Shown here: positions 43,489 to 56,354 of the stretch, in pieces
Numbering within the stretch: position 1 is the stretch's first letter
Layout of the letters: the number at the start of each line of letters is the position of its first letter
Assembly: GCA_012845835.1 (NCBI GenBank)
Contig: JABAKD010000025.1
Location: forward strand, 18,713,476-18,777,475
Length of the DNA: 64,000 nt
Direction of reading: 5' to 3'
Origin: Undaria pinnatifida
Taxonomy: Eukaryota > Sar > Phaeophyceae > Laminariales > Alariaceae
Translations under genes and position numbers: made by a program
Notes under the pieces: model-generated
Seen by the model: only the letters and a program-made list of their open reading frames with translations
Database searches by the model: none
Told to the model about the DNA's origin: nothing

Positions 43489-46400
43489 ATGTTCAAGTCG
43501 GCGTATCAGGATGGCGATTGCGTCGAGATCTTCTCGCCCGCAGGCAAGAACCCCGCCGTGGAATGGAAGCTGACAAACAAGGTGGTCCGCCTGTACGACA
43601 AGGGGGTCAAAGGGTGAGCGCCAAAACACACCATCATTAGCTTGGGGCCCGGTAAAGCGACCACAGGCGTGATATGCGCGACATTACATATTATCCCCCG
43701 TCTGAGCGTGCTGCAGTTCTTCGTTGTTGCATTATTGAAATTCGGACACGAAATGCACCACTCCATAGCCAAGCAGCCCGCGTTGCTACGAATGGCGATT
43801 GATGCGGCAATCGCCATATTTCCCATCTGAAAAGGTTAACGTGCTGATTTTTCTGTATACAGCAGCGGTTGGCAGGCTGTCTGCAGACGGCATTTGCGCG
43901 GAGACTGCTGCTGTTTGTTGGTACGTGGCATCATGCTGCATATCGCTGCGGTGTGTTTATCTTGAAATCGCGATCTGCGCGACAGGCTGGTGGGAATAAT
44001 CACCCTCGCATCTGCAATGATACGATACGATCCTCAAAGATAACGGCGTCACATAAGAAAACAGATGCAGCAGCATCGTACCTGCACATACACCATAAAG
44101 TAGCTGTACGCCACCATAACCGTACCAGTACCTATACACAAAGGGAACAACCTCCAACACAGTCGTCGATGAACAGCCGTACAGTAGTCGACCACCACGT
44201 TCGTATTGCACTTCATGTTGAAGGTTTTTCAGCTGCTCGCCCGGAATAAACGCTATGATCTCAGCAGGGTACAACTTTCCACGGCCGCTTGTCACGCGAT
44301 CGGGCTCACGAAGAACCGTACGCAATACGAATGCGCGTAGACAGACAGGACTGCGACCCACGGTACGTATGAAAAAATCGTCGTCTGGTCTTGCCTCCAG
44401 TTCGACGACTTGCCTGAGAACCAAACGGATGCGTAGTTTACAGCTGTTGTATGCATAGCTGTATACGTCTGCAAGTAGGAGCGCGATATACGGGGATAAA
44501 CAACCAGCTGGCGAGGCTTGACCCTCTTCCTTAGAAGAAACTACTTGCAGGGCTGCTTTTAACGGACAGTCTCGTCGTTGGTTGGCATTCACCTGGGACT
44601 CGTCGCCTTCAATACCGCCAGCGCTATTGGTGCCTCCACAAGACACGAAATTTGACCCCACCATATCTGGTTCTCTATTTTTTTTATTTGTCGCCGCGTT
44701 TCATAGGTATGTTTTGTCGGTGAGCGGAGGTGCTACGTCGAAGATGCAGATACCCAAGGCACCTAAGGGATTGCGTGAGTAACGGAGTTGTGCCCGCCAC
44801 CCGACCATGATAGCTTTGGCCGACTCCACTCGGCCATTATGACTTTAGCCGGTTCCGCGCCCGTGTTGACGCGTCAACAAGCAGTAGCTTCATGCTCTGC
44901 TTTTGCGCCTGTTTTGTTTTTGACGTCACATGTTTTAGGCCTTAAGGCCAGTGTTGACCTGTCAGGCAGGCCTCCATGTCTGTAACTGCGCGACGATCAA
45001 CGTCCAAGGTCCCAGGAGGACCCGTTTTCACTCTGATAATATCCGACACGAGTCCTTCCAACCATGATAATGAGTGTTGCTTATCTCGCCTAACTACATA
45101 AAATATATCGCGCCCAAGAGCTTAATCGACTGGACTGACTCTGGCAACAAATGATGTATACGTTTTATTGACGACGCCGACACCCCCCCCCTCCACCCCC
45201 CTGGTACCAAACATGTCTAATGACGGTACGTCACAGACAGTGGTCGGTGACCTCGGTACGTCACAAAAAAACATGCCGTCACGTGACGGTGTCCCCTGTA
45301 ACCCATAACAAAACGCCTACCCATATTTGTGGAATATTTAGATATAGATATGCGGAACAAGCGCTTGCCAATGGTTGCGCCACCATCCCTTGCAAACCTT
45401 CCCACTTATGCTTCGCAAATTAAAAAAATGCCATTTCGCCTGGCACCGCACTGGTTGCTGGTTGTTATCGAATTAACCACGCAGTGGGTTTGCGGCAGCG
45501 GTATCTTGTGGTCCAGGTGCTGACAGCAGCCTCTGAAGACAAGCCGTTCTCCTTAGAGCTCGGGTTGACAGACGTCGGAGGCACGAGGCGGCGGCTGGTG
45601 CTCTCCTCCTCCTTCCGTGCGCTGCACTGCACGCCCCTGCACGCGCAGGTATACACATTGTGGCACCATCGTCGCGTGGCTCTTGTTATGCCGTGTGTAC
45701 TTGCAAAAAGTCTGCGGTATGGATGGCAACATGTGTCTCGTGGTTGCGGACGTTTGTCAGTATCTCCGTTTATACCGAGTTTCTTCATTTTCGTTTTTGG
45801 AGTCCTGCGGGCCTCGTTATCACCCTTCACGGTTGTTATACTATATGCGATCGACACGCTAGACCATAGGGTACACACTTGCACAATAACGCGGAGGGAA
45901 TGCTCTGTTCCACAACCCTCCCCCCACCCCCCCCACGCCCCGGTTTCCAATTCCAAGCTTTTCCCGGAAATTTCCTCGCCTCTATATCTTATGGGTACTC
46001 AAAATTTCGTGGTTAACCAACGGAATTCCGCTCCTACATACCTTTTGAGTACTCAGAATTTCATGTTTCAGCGTAAGGAATTCCTTGCGTCAACTTTAAG
46101 TTTTATGAGAAATTCAACTTTTCGTGTGTTTGCCAACATAATTATTCTCCTCTACTCGTAAAGTCTATTCGTGACGTCCTCTGGAGTACTCAAAGTTTCG
46201 TGTTTTTTATAACGGCTAGTCGGGGCCCTCCCGCCTTTTCCCACGCTCATGCATGCCGAAGATACCTTTGGTCGGTCTGGATAACCACAGAGGGTCCTGG
46301 GTAAACCTGAGCATCGACCTGGCGGGGCTGACGGCGAGTTGCTTCAAGGCCGACGCTTTCGGCACACTCGACCTTCTCGCCATCGGGCCGACGTGCAGGA

Positions 46401-49400
46401 TAAGGAAGATTTTCACGATGAGGGGGGCGCTCGATGATGGAGGGGAGGGTGGAGCAGACGAGGGCAATACTGTTCCAGGTAGGATGGCGGAGAGATATGA
46501 ATAGAGAAAATATCAGCTGTGTGGGAAAGTGAAGGAAGGAACGGGCGAAAAATGTTATCGTCGGGAGTTGAAAGAAAGCGCAGGCGACGCGCTTCTCGGG
46601 CCTGGCCCGGCGTTAAATTTTCTTGCCTTAGGCGTTATGATAAGGGTTTTCGTACTGCGTCTCCGGAAGGGAATCCTGGAGAGAAATCCAGAAAAGAATA
46701 CAGAACATTGATCTTGCCGCTGATTTTCCCGCGAGCGATTGTTCCATCATTGTGAAAGAAACTATTGTTCAGTCATGGTGGCGAGAAAAAATTGAGAGGT
46801 AAAATCTGAAAATTAGAGCTTTGGCAAGGAGCGGTATGCGGCGAAAGAGCAGTTGGAAGGTGCTTAGCTCGCTTTCGAACATTAACATTCGGCCGGAGCC
46901 CCGCTCTTCGCCTCTTTCGATCTTTTTTTCAAGTATGGGTTTTGACAGCTCTGGTCACCGCCTTTGCTGCCTTCCCATCCCTGCCGGCATCTCCGAAACC
47001 GTGTTTCCATCCGAAAACAACCAGAACCAAACGACAAGGAAGGGCGTGGCCAGGCTCCCATAGAACCACTGCCGCTGCGCATGTCGTTTCCGGCAGGCGT
47101 GGCCCCTTCTCCACGAAATTGGGTAAGATTTTTCGCGAATATAGTTAAAACCGAACGCGCGTGCACGCGGGTAGTTCAGGGGCGGAGGGTGGTGTGATCA
47201 TATCATGCGTGACCGTAGACCCCAGCACCCCTGCAGTGCCAGGATGGAGAAAGTCGGCTTTTCACCGACCAAGGCAGACATTGGCGGGTTTGGAGGAGGG
47301 GGGTGTCGGGAGACATAATCGCGATGATCCTCTTTTGTTGATGATTCTCGTTTGTTGATGATCCTCGTTTGTTAATGATCCACGTTTGTTGATGATCCTC
47401 GTTTGTTGATGATAATCGTTTGTTGAGACCAACAGTGGAAGGACAGGGCGAATTGGTGGAAGGAGCATTAAAAGTGCATATGTTTGGTGCTGTTGAGAGG
47501 ATAGGTGTCGATTACAGAGCTACAGATTGGATGTGAGCACAGGGCGAGTGGGGTGTGGGGGATGTGCGGACATGACGAGGTTGGGAGGAACTGTGGTATA
47601 GCTGTAGCTAAGAACTCGCGCAGCATGGTATTCGTGACTCTCGTCAACTTATGTGCGTTGGTGGTCGGGGAACACTTCAGCCAACTCGAAAGGGGATTCT
47701 ATTCTTTGGCGCGGTCAAAATTATAAATTCTCAGTTTTCGCTAGTAAAAATTATTATTTCTGGTTCGAAATGACCGTTCGTGCGCCACCACGGTATGCAG
47801 ACCGCGGGAAACATTTATGGAGAGATAAAGCTCACGGCTTGAGACCGTCGGTATCGGCTGGTGGAGGGAGGGGGGGGGGGGGGGGGGGGAGGCATACTTC
47901 GCCTGGTGCCATGGTCGATGGCAAAAACACTAAAGCTGTTGCATTCCCACGGTAGTAGTGATGGTACCTGCCGTGTTGAGGCTCGGCGCTGTAGGCGTGG
48001 ATACTCTCTTGGCTGAGACTGCCGTCACAATATCATGAAGTTTTCCGCACAACCTACACTGCTGGTTGTGCTTGGAACGTTAACATTTCCCTTCCCTTCC
48101 CGGCTTTTCCCTTGTCTCGCGTCGTTTACCGCCCCCCCCCCCTACCGACCGCATGACGGCACAGGTCATCTCGCCCGACATTTTCCGAGATCGCGCGAAC
48201 CGAGAGGTACCGCCGCCAAGCCCGTCAGATCGAAGTTTTTCCTCGACGACGTCCATGGGGAGGAGGAGAAGTACGCGTCCTGTGACCTCTCCGCGGCCGT
48301 CCCCGCTCCCCCGCCGCATACCGCCTGTGTCGCCGGCTGCTGCGGCTTTGGTACCTGGGGGGGAATTGGTGGTATCAGGTACTTTTTTTTTTTTTTACAG
48401 TTCGTTCGCGAATATTGCGCGCTCCTTATCCGTTTTGCATTGACCATTGAGTACGGGTCAACAGGAAGGTCGGATTGAGCGTAGGCGTTGCATGTGTTCA
48501 GCGGATACGGAAACGAACTAAACGGTAGGTGTGTAGTTTTGGTTGCGTTATTCTGCTGGAGGTGGTTGTGGGTGTGGGTTCTGGTGAGGGTCGTTGTGGG
48601 CGGCGTTCTGCCAATGTCTTGCTCTACGAACGTCTTTACACATAGCACATAACCCCGAAAGCAGCATGGGCGCTTTTGCCGTCGTGAAGCGTTCACGAAA
48701 ACGCAAAGCACAAAATTAAAGGCTGGTGCCGTTGCTGAAAGTAAGTACCCAAACCGTTTTGATCGGGGTGTTTGTAGACGCCTCGGGCCACTTTCTTGTT
48801 TTTATCACTTCACTCGACCACGCTAGGCGAACTATCTCCAATATGATAGCTGCACGGATGTATGGTACCACCGCTTCGCACGCGCGCATCTCAATACGTG
48901 GGCATGCCGAGATCACGAGACCGCCCACTTAAGCTCGACCAATCGGTCGACTCCGATAGTCGAACCACGCTGGTACAGGAGCACCCTTGCTCTCTCCTTC
49001 CCCTACACTGACGATCGCCTTACAGTTTCGATTCGCGCCATGATTCCGTATTCATGGGTATTGCAGCAAAAACCGCGCAACGGTCTGGTCGAGCTCAGGG
49101 CAAGATCGCCAAGCCCGTGCCCGGTGCACCAGGATCAGGAGGGATTTTGCCCGCCGCCCGCTTGGGGTCAACGTCTGTTCTCTCTGGGACGTCCACCGAC
49201 TTGGCCCTGCCGACTACGCCGTCTCCGCTTCCGACTCGTTCAAGCAGCAGTGTTTCCGTTGGTCGCCGAAGACGCATATCGTTCTCAAATGGTACGCCCG
49301 GGCCATCTACGCCTGACAGTGGTGGTCATGGTGGTGGTAGTCGTGGTAGTGGTGGTGATGGTGGTAGTGTTGGTGGTGGTAGTGCTGATGGCGGAAGTAG

Positions 49401-52400
49401 GCGAGTCACCGCAAAAGCGACGAGCAGGGCGACGGCGGCAAGCACTACGCCTTTCGGACGCGCCACCGCCTCCCATCGCTCGCGCTTGATTGGTGCGGCA
49501 TCGTCACGGCCAGCAGCACAGGCACTCGCGGCGGCGACGACAGGTCGTGGGGATGTCGCCGTCGAAGATAATTGCTACGGTCGAGGCGCGCAGAAGCAGC
49601 GGGGTCTGCCAGCGCGGCAACGTGCATCTGAAAAATCCACGGCTGACGCCACTTTCGCCGCCACTACCGCTGCTATTGCTACAAGGATCAACCGCGACGA
49701 TGTCACCGACGATGGGAGCCCGTCCGACGCGAGCACACCCAGCGTAAGGGCGGAACTAAGGCAGGCTAAGCAGGTTTTGGATGGCGCAGGAGGCTATGGC
49801 GGTGTTCGAAAGAACTCAATGGCGCCGACGTCTGCCGGTGATTGGAGCGAGGCCGGCAGCTGGAACGGAGGGCAGGATAAGCATGCGCCTGCATGGAGGT
49901 GAGCGAGAAAAGTGAACTATTACGTGCGGCTGAGAGTTTTAGGTGTGTCTGCGGCCAATGATTAGCACCGTGGACTCGTGGCGTTTTCTCAACGTTCTCA
50001 ACCAAGGTTCTATCCGGAGTATGACACCGTTTACCAAGCATGGCACGGCTTATGCCACTCCAGCGCAACGTCATAACAGCACGTGTAATAAGATGTTCCC
50101 CCTACCCTTCCGTGCTGATGCCTACCCTGGTATTGTACGAGCGGGTCTTAATCCCTTTTCTCCTGAGAGTTAAGCGAACCTGGTTATATCATGCCGCCCA
50201 AGGAACAGGATCGTCCGGAGTAAGAGCGTGATAACCCCCCCCCGAAAATGTTTACGCTCTGGATGAAGATTGATGCGTGCTGTCGCGGACGGTCCTCCCT
50301 GTCTAACGTTATCGCCCCCCCTGTGAATAGAGCGTGCGTGGGTTGCCTGTTCGAGCGCTCAGTGGTTCATGTGCGTACTCAATAATGCCGTGGGGAAGAT
50401 CGTTGAATGCCATTGCTTGTACGAGGCTCAGACTTTACCCGCTTCGACTGTCCCCCCCTTGTGTATACCCGACCCTACTCTGTTTCCTTACTCTTCGTGG
50501 CATCGTCCTCGTATGCCCTGCGCGCCCCACATTCTCTGTGGATGCCGGTGGTAGCAGTTTCGTGGACGACAGGTACGACGGGGGTGAGTTGCATGGCAAC
50601 GGTGACCCTCCGTCCACAGCACGACGGCGAGATCCGTCCTTTCATCCACAGTCCAACGCGTACGGACCGGTGGCAGCGTCGCCTCCAACAGACGCTGTGA
50701 CCACGACGCCAGGAGGCCCACACCGCCGCCCTCCCCCAGCGTTCATTGCCGACGGTGACCGCTCGAATGCCTCCAGCTACACCGACCGCGCACTGCGCGA
50801 CAGCGATATGGAAATGCGGACGTTTGACTTGTCTGCTGCGCGCTCCCTCCAGCTCCCGTCCGAGGCCACTCCTTCCGGCGACGGTGCAACCTGGGGGGGA
50901 GAACAGGGTGGAGGCGGTGGTTCCACCGTCTCTGCTACGCGCTTTAGAGGTTCGGTTCGTTTCCCGGAGTCACGAAAACATCAGATACCACCATCTGTCT
51001 CCCGCCCGTTGCCTTCTACCACAACCACGTGCGCCGCCGCCGTCCCCACCGCCACCCCCGCCGCTGCCGAGCTCTTTAGTAATTTCGCCCATTCTTTCCA
51101 CGGCGAGCACGGACGGAAGGAAGGCCGCGATTTGCCGAGTGGAGAAGCAGAAACAACGGCAGCGCACCTTTTCACCCCTCCTTTGTCCGTCTCTCAAAAC
51201 GGGAACCCACCACACCGGGGTTCTTCGCCGCGCGCCGCGGGCTCAAGCCCGGGAACGGGAACGATGGCATCGCCTATGTCCGCCCGGGTTGATGTGCTTC
51301 AGGCGCTCTTGACCCCGCCCGCGACTACCGGAGGGGCTCATGTGGCGGCAGAGAGCAAGCCGGCGTCGGCTAGAGAGCGGGGGACTCGGGAGAAGCTGCG
51401 CTTTGCCGAGGCGATGGTAGCCGGTGTCAAGGAGGCGTCAGGTGGTGACGGCCCCGGTGGCAACGACGGTGACGGCGTGCGTCCAAGCGGCGGTACTGGC
51501 AACGGGGCCGATGCGCTTGAACGCCTATTGCTGCGCAGTAGCAGCAGCCCGGCCGCCGTAAGCAAGAGCAGACGAGCCAGCGTGGACAGTGGCGCCAATG
51601 CTAACTCGGACACTGGCGCCTGGGCCACCAGCGATGTTTGCACCGTTGCGAGACGTGTGGCTTCTCGGCAAGGTGGTGTCAGCATTAACCACGGGGGCGG
51701 AGCCGGGGTCGAGGTCGACCTTCAATGCGATGATTGCCCCCGAATGCCCGACGACCAGGAGATCTCTTCACCGTCCAAACAGTTGAGGGGTTTCGCAAGA
51801 CGCGTCGACGCCGCCGCATCAGGCGATGAACACGCCGGGTCGACGAGAGTGGCCACGCCCCTAGGCACTGCAGAGATTGGGGGGACGTCGGCACGGAGAA
51901 GATGCGGAGGTGACGGCGGCGGCAACAGCAGCGGCGACAGTGGTAGCGGTGGAATTTGTGGATACCGCAACGAGAGCGATTTATTTCAGGCCACTCGAGG
52001 GGTCACGGAACTACCGCAATCCCCCCGTCCCGGGCGGCCGTTGGCGGGTACGAGATGGCGAGATATACGGGAGGGAGTCGACAAACAGAACGCGGCATCA
52101 GGACAAGATCAATCCGAGCTGGAAGAATTGGAGGTCAGAGCGTAAACGAATGAAGCTGCGCTTTTTTTCTCTATTGCGCACCGCATGTGGTTCGGTTGTC
52201 CGCCAGCCCTCAACGCGCGGTGGTGTCGTGGGTGTCTTTGTTCTGTGCCAACGAGGAATACTGGTAATCTCACCGCCTATCAAATCCTCGCCCGGCGGGT
52301 CCTTTTTTATTTCAGAGCAAGGAGACCGCCCTCCTGGATCTCGAAACCCGTCTCTCGTTTCCGTGATAAATAATACCAGGTACTATATATGTTCCCGTCG

Positions 52401-52593
52401 CTTATTAACACCTCGTCCGGCGTATCCGTTGTATTTTTTCAGCGAAAGGAGATCGCCCTCCTTGAGCTGGAGGACTCTTTCCATGCAGAGTTCGGTTCGG
52501 TCGATTTGAGGTGAGATGCTACCACCTTTCGGTAGACGAAGACTATAACGACCGGCGGCGATGTTGTGCTGACGATGTTCGTGATGATGATGG

Positions 52594-52624
<31 letters not shown>

Positions 52625-53827
52625 GGTGATGATGATGATGGTGATGATGATGGTGGGATCACATTACCTCCTTTATCTGAAATCTAGCGCATAGGCAGTA
52701 ACAAAAAGAAAAAAACAAGTAACAATAACACGTGCATCGCACTACCAATACGCAGGGGAAAGATACTACGAGCTGCGGTTTATACCATCATGTATTACTT
52801 GAAAACCAACACGTACCAGTTGTCCCTGGCAACTACAGCGGTATATGACTGCGAGTCAACAGCTTAAAAGTTTCGAACATAAGCGGGGTTGAGCTTCGAT
52901 CGACCGACCTGGCCTGGCCTGTTTGATCTCAGCTAGGGGCGACAAAGCCACGGAACCAAGCGAGAATCGTGATAGGTTGGCGTCATTTCTTCAGACAGTT
53001 CGGATGCTTTGGATGGGGAGTAGGGTATCGATCCTGGAGATAAATGGAAACGAGGGCGGTAGAGCTGAGCACCAAATCCGTCGAGCACAGGCAAACAATG
53101 TGACTATAGTTTGCCCTCTGTACTTGCTCGAATAATATATTAACAGCTCATAATAAACTGCGGACCGGTGGAAATTTTAGCTGTTGGGCGAGGAGATAAT
53201 CTGCGACTGGAACGCTGGCGGAAGTAAGACAAACCATGCCCCCCCCCCCGTTCGTCTCTCTATTCTTTACTGTCCGCAGTTTTTCCTTGTTTTAACCGGC
53301 CTCCTCCCACTCCTCTCTATGTACATGCCTCCCCCCCTTTCTCCGATCCGCTGGTGACACTTCACAGCCGATCTCCGCCGCAAGCGCGGGCACCTTTATC
53401 AGGCGACCGTTCAACTACCACACCCCTTGGCGAACCTTCGGCGAAGATTGCCCCCCCAACCATTTCCGGGGCTGCTAGCGGAACCGATGCCGTTTCGTGC
53501 GCCGATGCGCCCCGTCGTCAGCAGATGGGCGCGCACGGAGTAATCTGTAGTGAAGGGAACGACAACCCCGACTCACATTTCGTCGTTTTTGGGAGCCCTG
53601 AGGGAGCGCGCAACGACAAGTCGCGAGATCAGACGGTAGAACGAGCACCGGCGCGGTCACACGAAGGGGTCGGCGCTGTGTCGGAAACAGCAAGAGGCCG
53701 AGATGGGGGTAGGAGCGGGGGCACCCCCCCACAGGCGCAGGGGGGGGGTGACGATGATCTATACTTTGATCCCGTGTTAAACTGCTACTATGACAGGGCG
53801 GCGGATAAATACTACGGTCTACGTTGA
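43489..53827 (+). CDS. CFAP20DC: CFAP20-domain-containing protein, CFAP20DC/C3orf67 type
   Basis: Ten exons: 43489-43613, 44707-44774, 45485-45648, 46262-46478, 47025 (or 47043)-47122, 48165-48378, 49067-49898, 50558-52133, 52443-52510 and 53368-53827. Phases agree throughout and close on a TGA, giving about 1,270 residues. The N terminus (MFKSAYQDGDCVEIFSPAGK) and the blocks LGLRQRYLVVQV, LHCTPLHAQIPLVGLD, WVNLSIDLAGLT and CRIRKIFTMR match the CFAP20 (DUF667) domain of CFAP20DC, about residues 1-180. Then come PLPLRMSFPAGV, a long Ser/Gly/Pro-rich disordered middle encoded mainly by two large exons, a short helix (RKEIALLELEDSFHAEFGS), and the conserved end DLYFDPVLNCYYDRAADKYY. CFAP20DC-type proteins are linked to cilia; brown algal swimmers are flagellate, so a flagellar role is inferred. 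The fifth exon's acceptor is the least certain. The eighth exon has a TAGCAG tandem acceptor (50552-50557). Confidence 0.9.
43639..43815 (+). repeat. dispersed repeat pair in CFAP20DC intron 1
   Basis: Matches 58425-58610: CACAGGCGTGATATGCGCGA versus GACAGGCGTGATTACGTGCG, and CCATAGCCAAGCAGCCCGC in both. It begins within about 30 bp of the exon 1 donor. Confidence 0.55.
43957..44664 (-). CDS. 235-codon open frame antisense in CFAP20DC intron 1
   Basis: An uninterrupted ATG-to-stop frame on the minus strand lies wholly inside the first intron of the CFAP20DC gene. The product has mixed composition rather than low complexity, with helical hydrophobic and charged stretches such as YIALLLADVYSYAYNSCKLR and LRAFVLRTVLREPDRV, then a Tyr-rich region. 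No family is recognised. A frame this long is unusual by chance in non-repetitive sequence. It may be a nested single-exon gene, a captured viral or transposon fragment, or chance. Confidence 0.25.
   Translation of the reverse strand: MVGSNFVSCGGTNSAGGIEGDESQVNANQRRDCPLKAALQVVSSKEEGQASPAGCLSPYIALLLADVYSYAYNSCKLRIRLVLRQVVELEARPDDDFFIRTVGRSPVCLRAFVLRTVLREPDRVTSGRGKLYPAEIIAFIPGEQLKNLQHEVQYERGGRLLYGCSSTTVLEVVPFVYRYWYGYGGVQLLYGVCAGTMLLHLFSYVTPLSLRIVSYHCRCEGDYSHQPVAQIAISR
45985..46205. repeat. tandem repeat, GTACTCA(A/G)AATTTC units
   Basis: Three to four diverged copies about 60-75 bp apart in CFAP20DC intron 3. Confidence 0.65.
47165..47300 (-). mobile_element. retrotransposon tail module
   Basis: Minus-strand copy with CGGTGAAAAGCCGACTTTCT and CTGGGGTCTACGGTC; more diverged. 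Lies in the CFAP20DC intron immediately after the 47122 donor. Confidence 0.45.
47325..47435. repeat. 17-bp tandem repeat
   Basis: About six copies of GATGATCCTCGTTTGTT and variants, in a CFAP20DC intron. Confidence 0.9.
52570..52655. repeat. (GAT)n array
   Basis: GATGATGATGGTGAT units about 60 bp after the 52510 donor of CFAP20DC. Confidence 0.9.
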
Positions 53828-56354
53828 CTCTGACGAATTGTCAACATCGCGCCACAACACATGTATGTATGTGCCTCGCCCGTACATCGCAGGTTGTTGG
53901 CAGCGCGCGCGGTTGCTTACATTTGCGTGATTGGTCGTATTGTGAGGGAGCAGGGGGTTATTATTTTTGTCGTTTTCGGAGTACCTGATAGAGTTTTAGA
54001 TAAATGTAATAAAGGGGTGTTCTCTACATCGCCGTTTCTGTATGTCAGGTAGACTCAGTTGTATGAACCAGTTGGTGTGACCCACTGTAAAATCTACGCA
54101 GGGAAGAAGGACATTGTCGCCGCGCTTGCTACGCCATTTTTTGGGCTATTCCTCGCGCAGCCCCCGAATACAGGAATACCCGGCGGCCTAAGGGACATCC
54201 ACAGCAGCAGTGGCTATTTATGCTTTACTTTATCATATTACAGGACCGCGCATCGGCAAGTCCGTGTGTTGATCCAAGTAATACACCAATAACGACATCA
54301 CCGACATCGACAATGACATCGACAACACCCACATCGACAATCACCAACACCAACGATATGCCGTTTAAATTGTACAGATGGTACTTTCTTCGCAACCGGG
54401 AGGAGGGCGTTTTCACAAAATACTTCGTCACGCGGCCGCATGGAGTGCGTACAACATTATATGTAACCATCACTACACGCCCTTGCCGTACATTGCATCA
54501 AGGCGCCCTATGATCCAAGCATCGGGCAGACGAACGTGCTGCTTTGGCGATTATGTCATGGCGGCGTTTGCGCAGAAAACAATACCAGGTATACTGCACT
54601 GTCTACCCACGAGTAGCGGCGTCCGCGTAACTGGAGCTGAGAGCTCTAGCCCCCCCTATTGCACACTCGTAGGAGATCGTATCATGCATGAGAAGCTACG
54701 GCCGCTGTAGAATTACAACCAGATCTACTACTACTAGTAACTATTGCTGTACCAGGTATCATCCTCATACGATATGATAGCTTTATATGATACCTTTTTT
54801 TCGCCAAAGGGCCGGTATCATGGGGTCACATTATACTTTTGCGGGATATATCGGCAATGTTTTTGGTGCCACATGGAGACGTGCCCACCCACATAGACGG
54901 GCATGTTTCAGGCGCGCATATGGGTTCAATCTCACCGCAACTGAAATGCCGTTGCCAATCCACGGGCTTCAGATTTCGCATTTTGGATGTTTATCGACCA
55001 GAGTCTCCCGAGAGGGGCGTTGTGAACAAGTTTTATTGTACAAGTAAGATCCGCCTATTCGCCTGGCATTGGCAGCAGCAACGAAAGCTAACTGCTGTCG
55101 TGAATCTGAATCCATTCGGGCCACGTGCATCCGCATCACTGCTGCTGCACTGCTGTACCCCACAACGACTCCAAGCACTATGTGTACCAGCTGTCCAGTT
55201 GTGCAGTTGTTGGTGGCTGGTATGACACCCCAAACAGCGTCCGAACTGCTGTACACTCATACTAGATGATTGCTGGTCCCTAGTATCTTCCATCTGATAG
55301 CTACCTGGTATAATACACCACTTTGTAGTATTACCACGAATGCATCGCATGCAGTGCATCACTACGCAGCCCTGATCTATTTTATCTCGGGTTGCACGAG
55401 GGTGCTTTAGACTTGTGGTTAATTGTGGACCGCGCCCTCCTGGTCCAGCGCGCGTGTACCATACGTTCAACCTCTGCCGCACACGGCCTAAATGCTCGCA
55501 GAGCCGATGTTCAAAATTCAAATTCAAACTTCCCACGGGGTCAGCATTCCGTGCTCCCCTCGGCATATACCACCGAGAGCACTCCCTGTCTGTGTCCCAT
55601 TCAGTGTTTAACACGGCATGGTGCGGACGGGGTTCTTAGAACCGCATGCACACCGGCGACGAATCAAAAGGCAGCACACATCGCCTCGTTCGCGCTCACG
55701 CAAGTGACGCACGTCGAAGTACAAGAAGGGTGGCGGTGGAAACGTGGAAACGTGGGTATGACGAAATGACTCGATGTAGGGAGTTCCAATGGATGTTTCA
55801 AGGGGATAGGGTGTGGTCCACCGCGATCGGGTAGTCTTCATTTTGCGTTGCCAGCCGTTGCCCGAGTCAGGCTCACCTACTCGCCACTGCACAGCCTCTC
55901 CATCCTGCACATCCAGCGCAAAGCCCGCTCAGCGCCTGCTGGTGAAGGAAGCGCCGGTTTCCATTACGTCTGTGGGCCGTATTCACAGCGCGAAAAATCC
56001 GCTTGGTTGAGAGGCCTTTGAGAGAGGGTTGGGGTTCAAAAAGAAGCAGCAACACCCCACCTTACCCTACCCTTCCCTACCCTCCCAGCTAGCTGGCTTG
56101 CTTGGCATCGAAGCAGTAGCAGGAGGACGAGGAATAAGCGGAGGAGGGGGTTACCCACAAGTGCAAAACTCCCTCAGCACCCTTTCATTGCCAGAAAAGA
56201 ATCTTGCTTTTTACCTTCGGCAAAAAAGGGTAGGGAGGGGAAGGCAGCAGCAAGTAGCAAAGGGAGGTGAACGCACAAACAGCCGAAAAGGCGCATTAGC
56301 GCATCGTAGCAGCGCAGCAGGCACAGCAAGCAAGCACACCGAAACAAAGAGAGC
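53828..56354. other. intergenic region between CFAP20DC and the acidic-protein gene
   Basis: Contains an (ACATCG)n-like patch (54290-54355), three TACCAGGTA/TACCTGGTA motifs and nothing that looks coding. The last 350 bp is the presumed 5' untranslated region and promoter. Confidence 0.5.

Noticed and set aside
55033-55614. 193-codon minus frame rich in Cys, His, Trp and Arg
   Set aside because: Composition is that of antisense or random sequence; no homology-like segments or splice signals.
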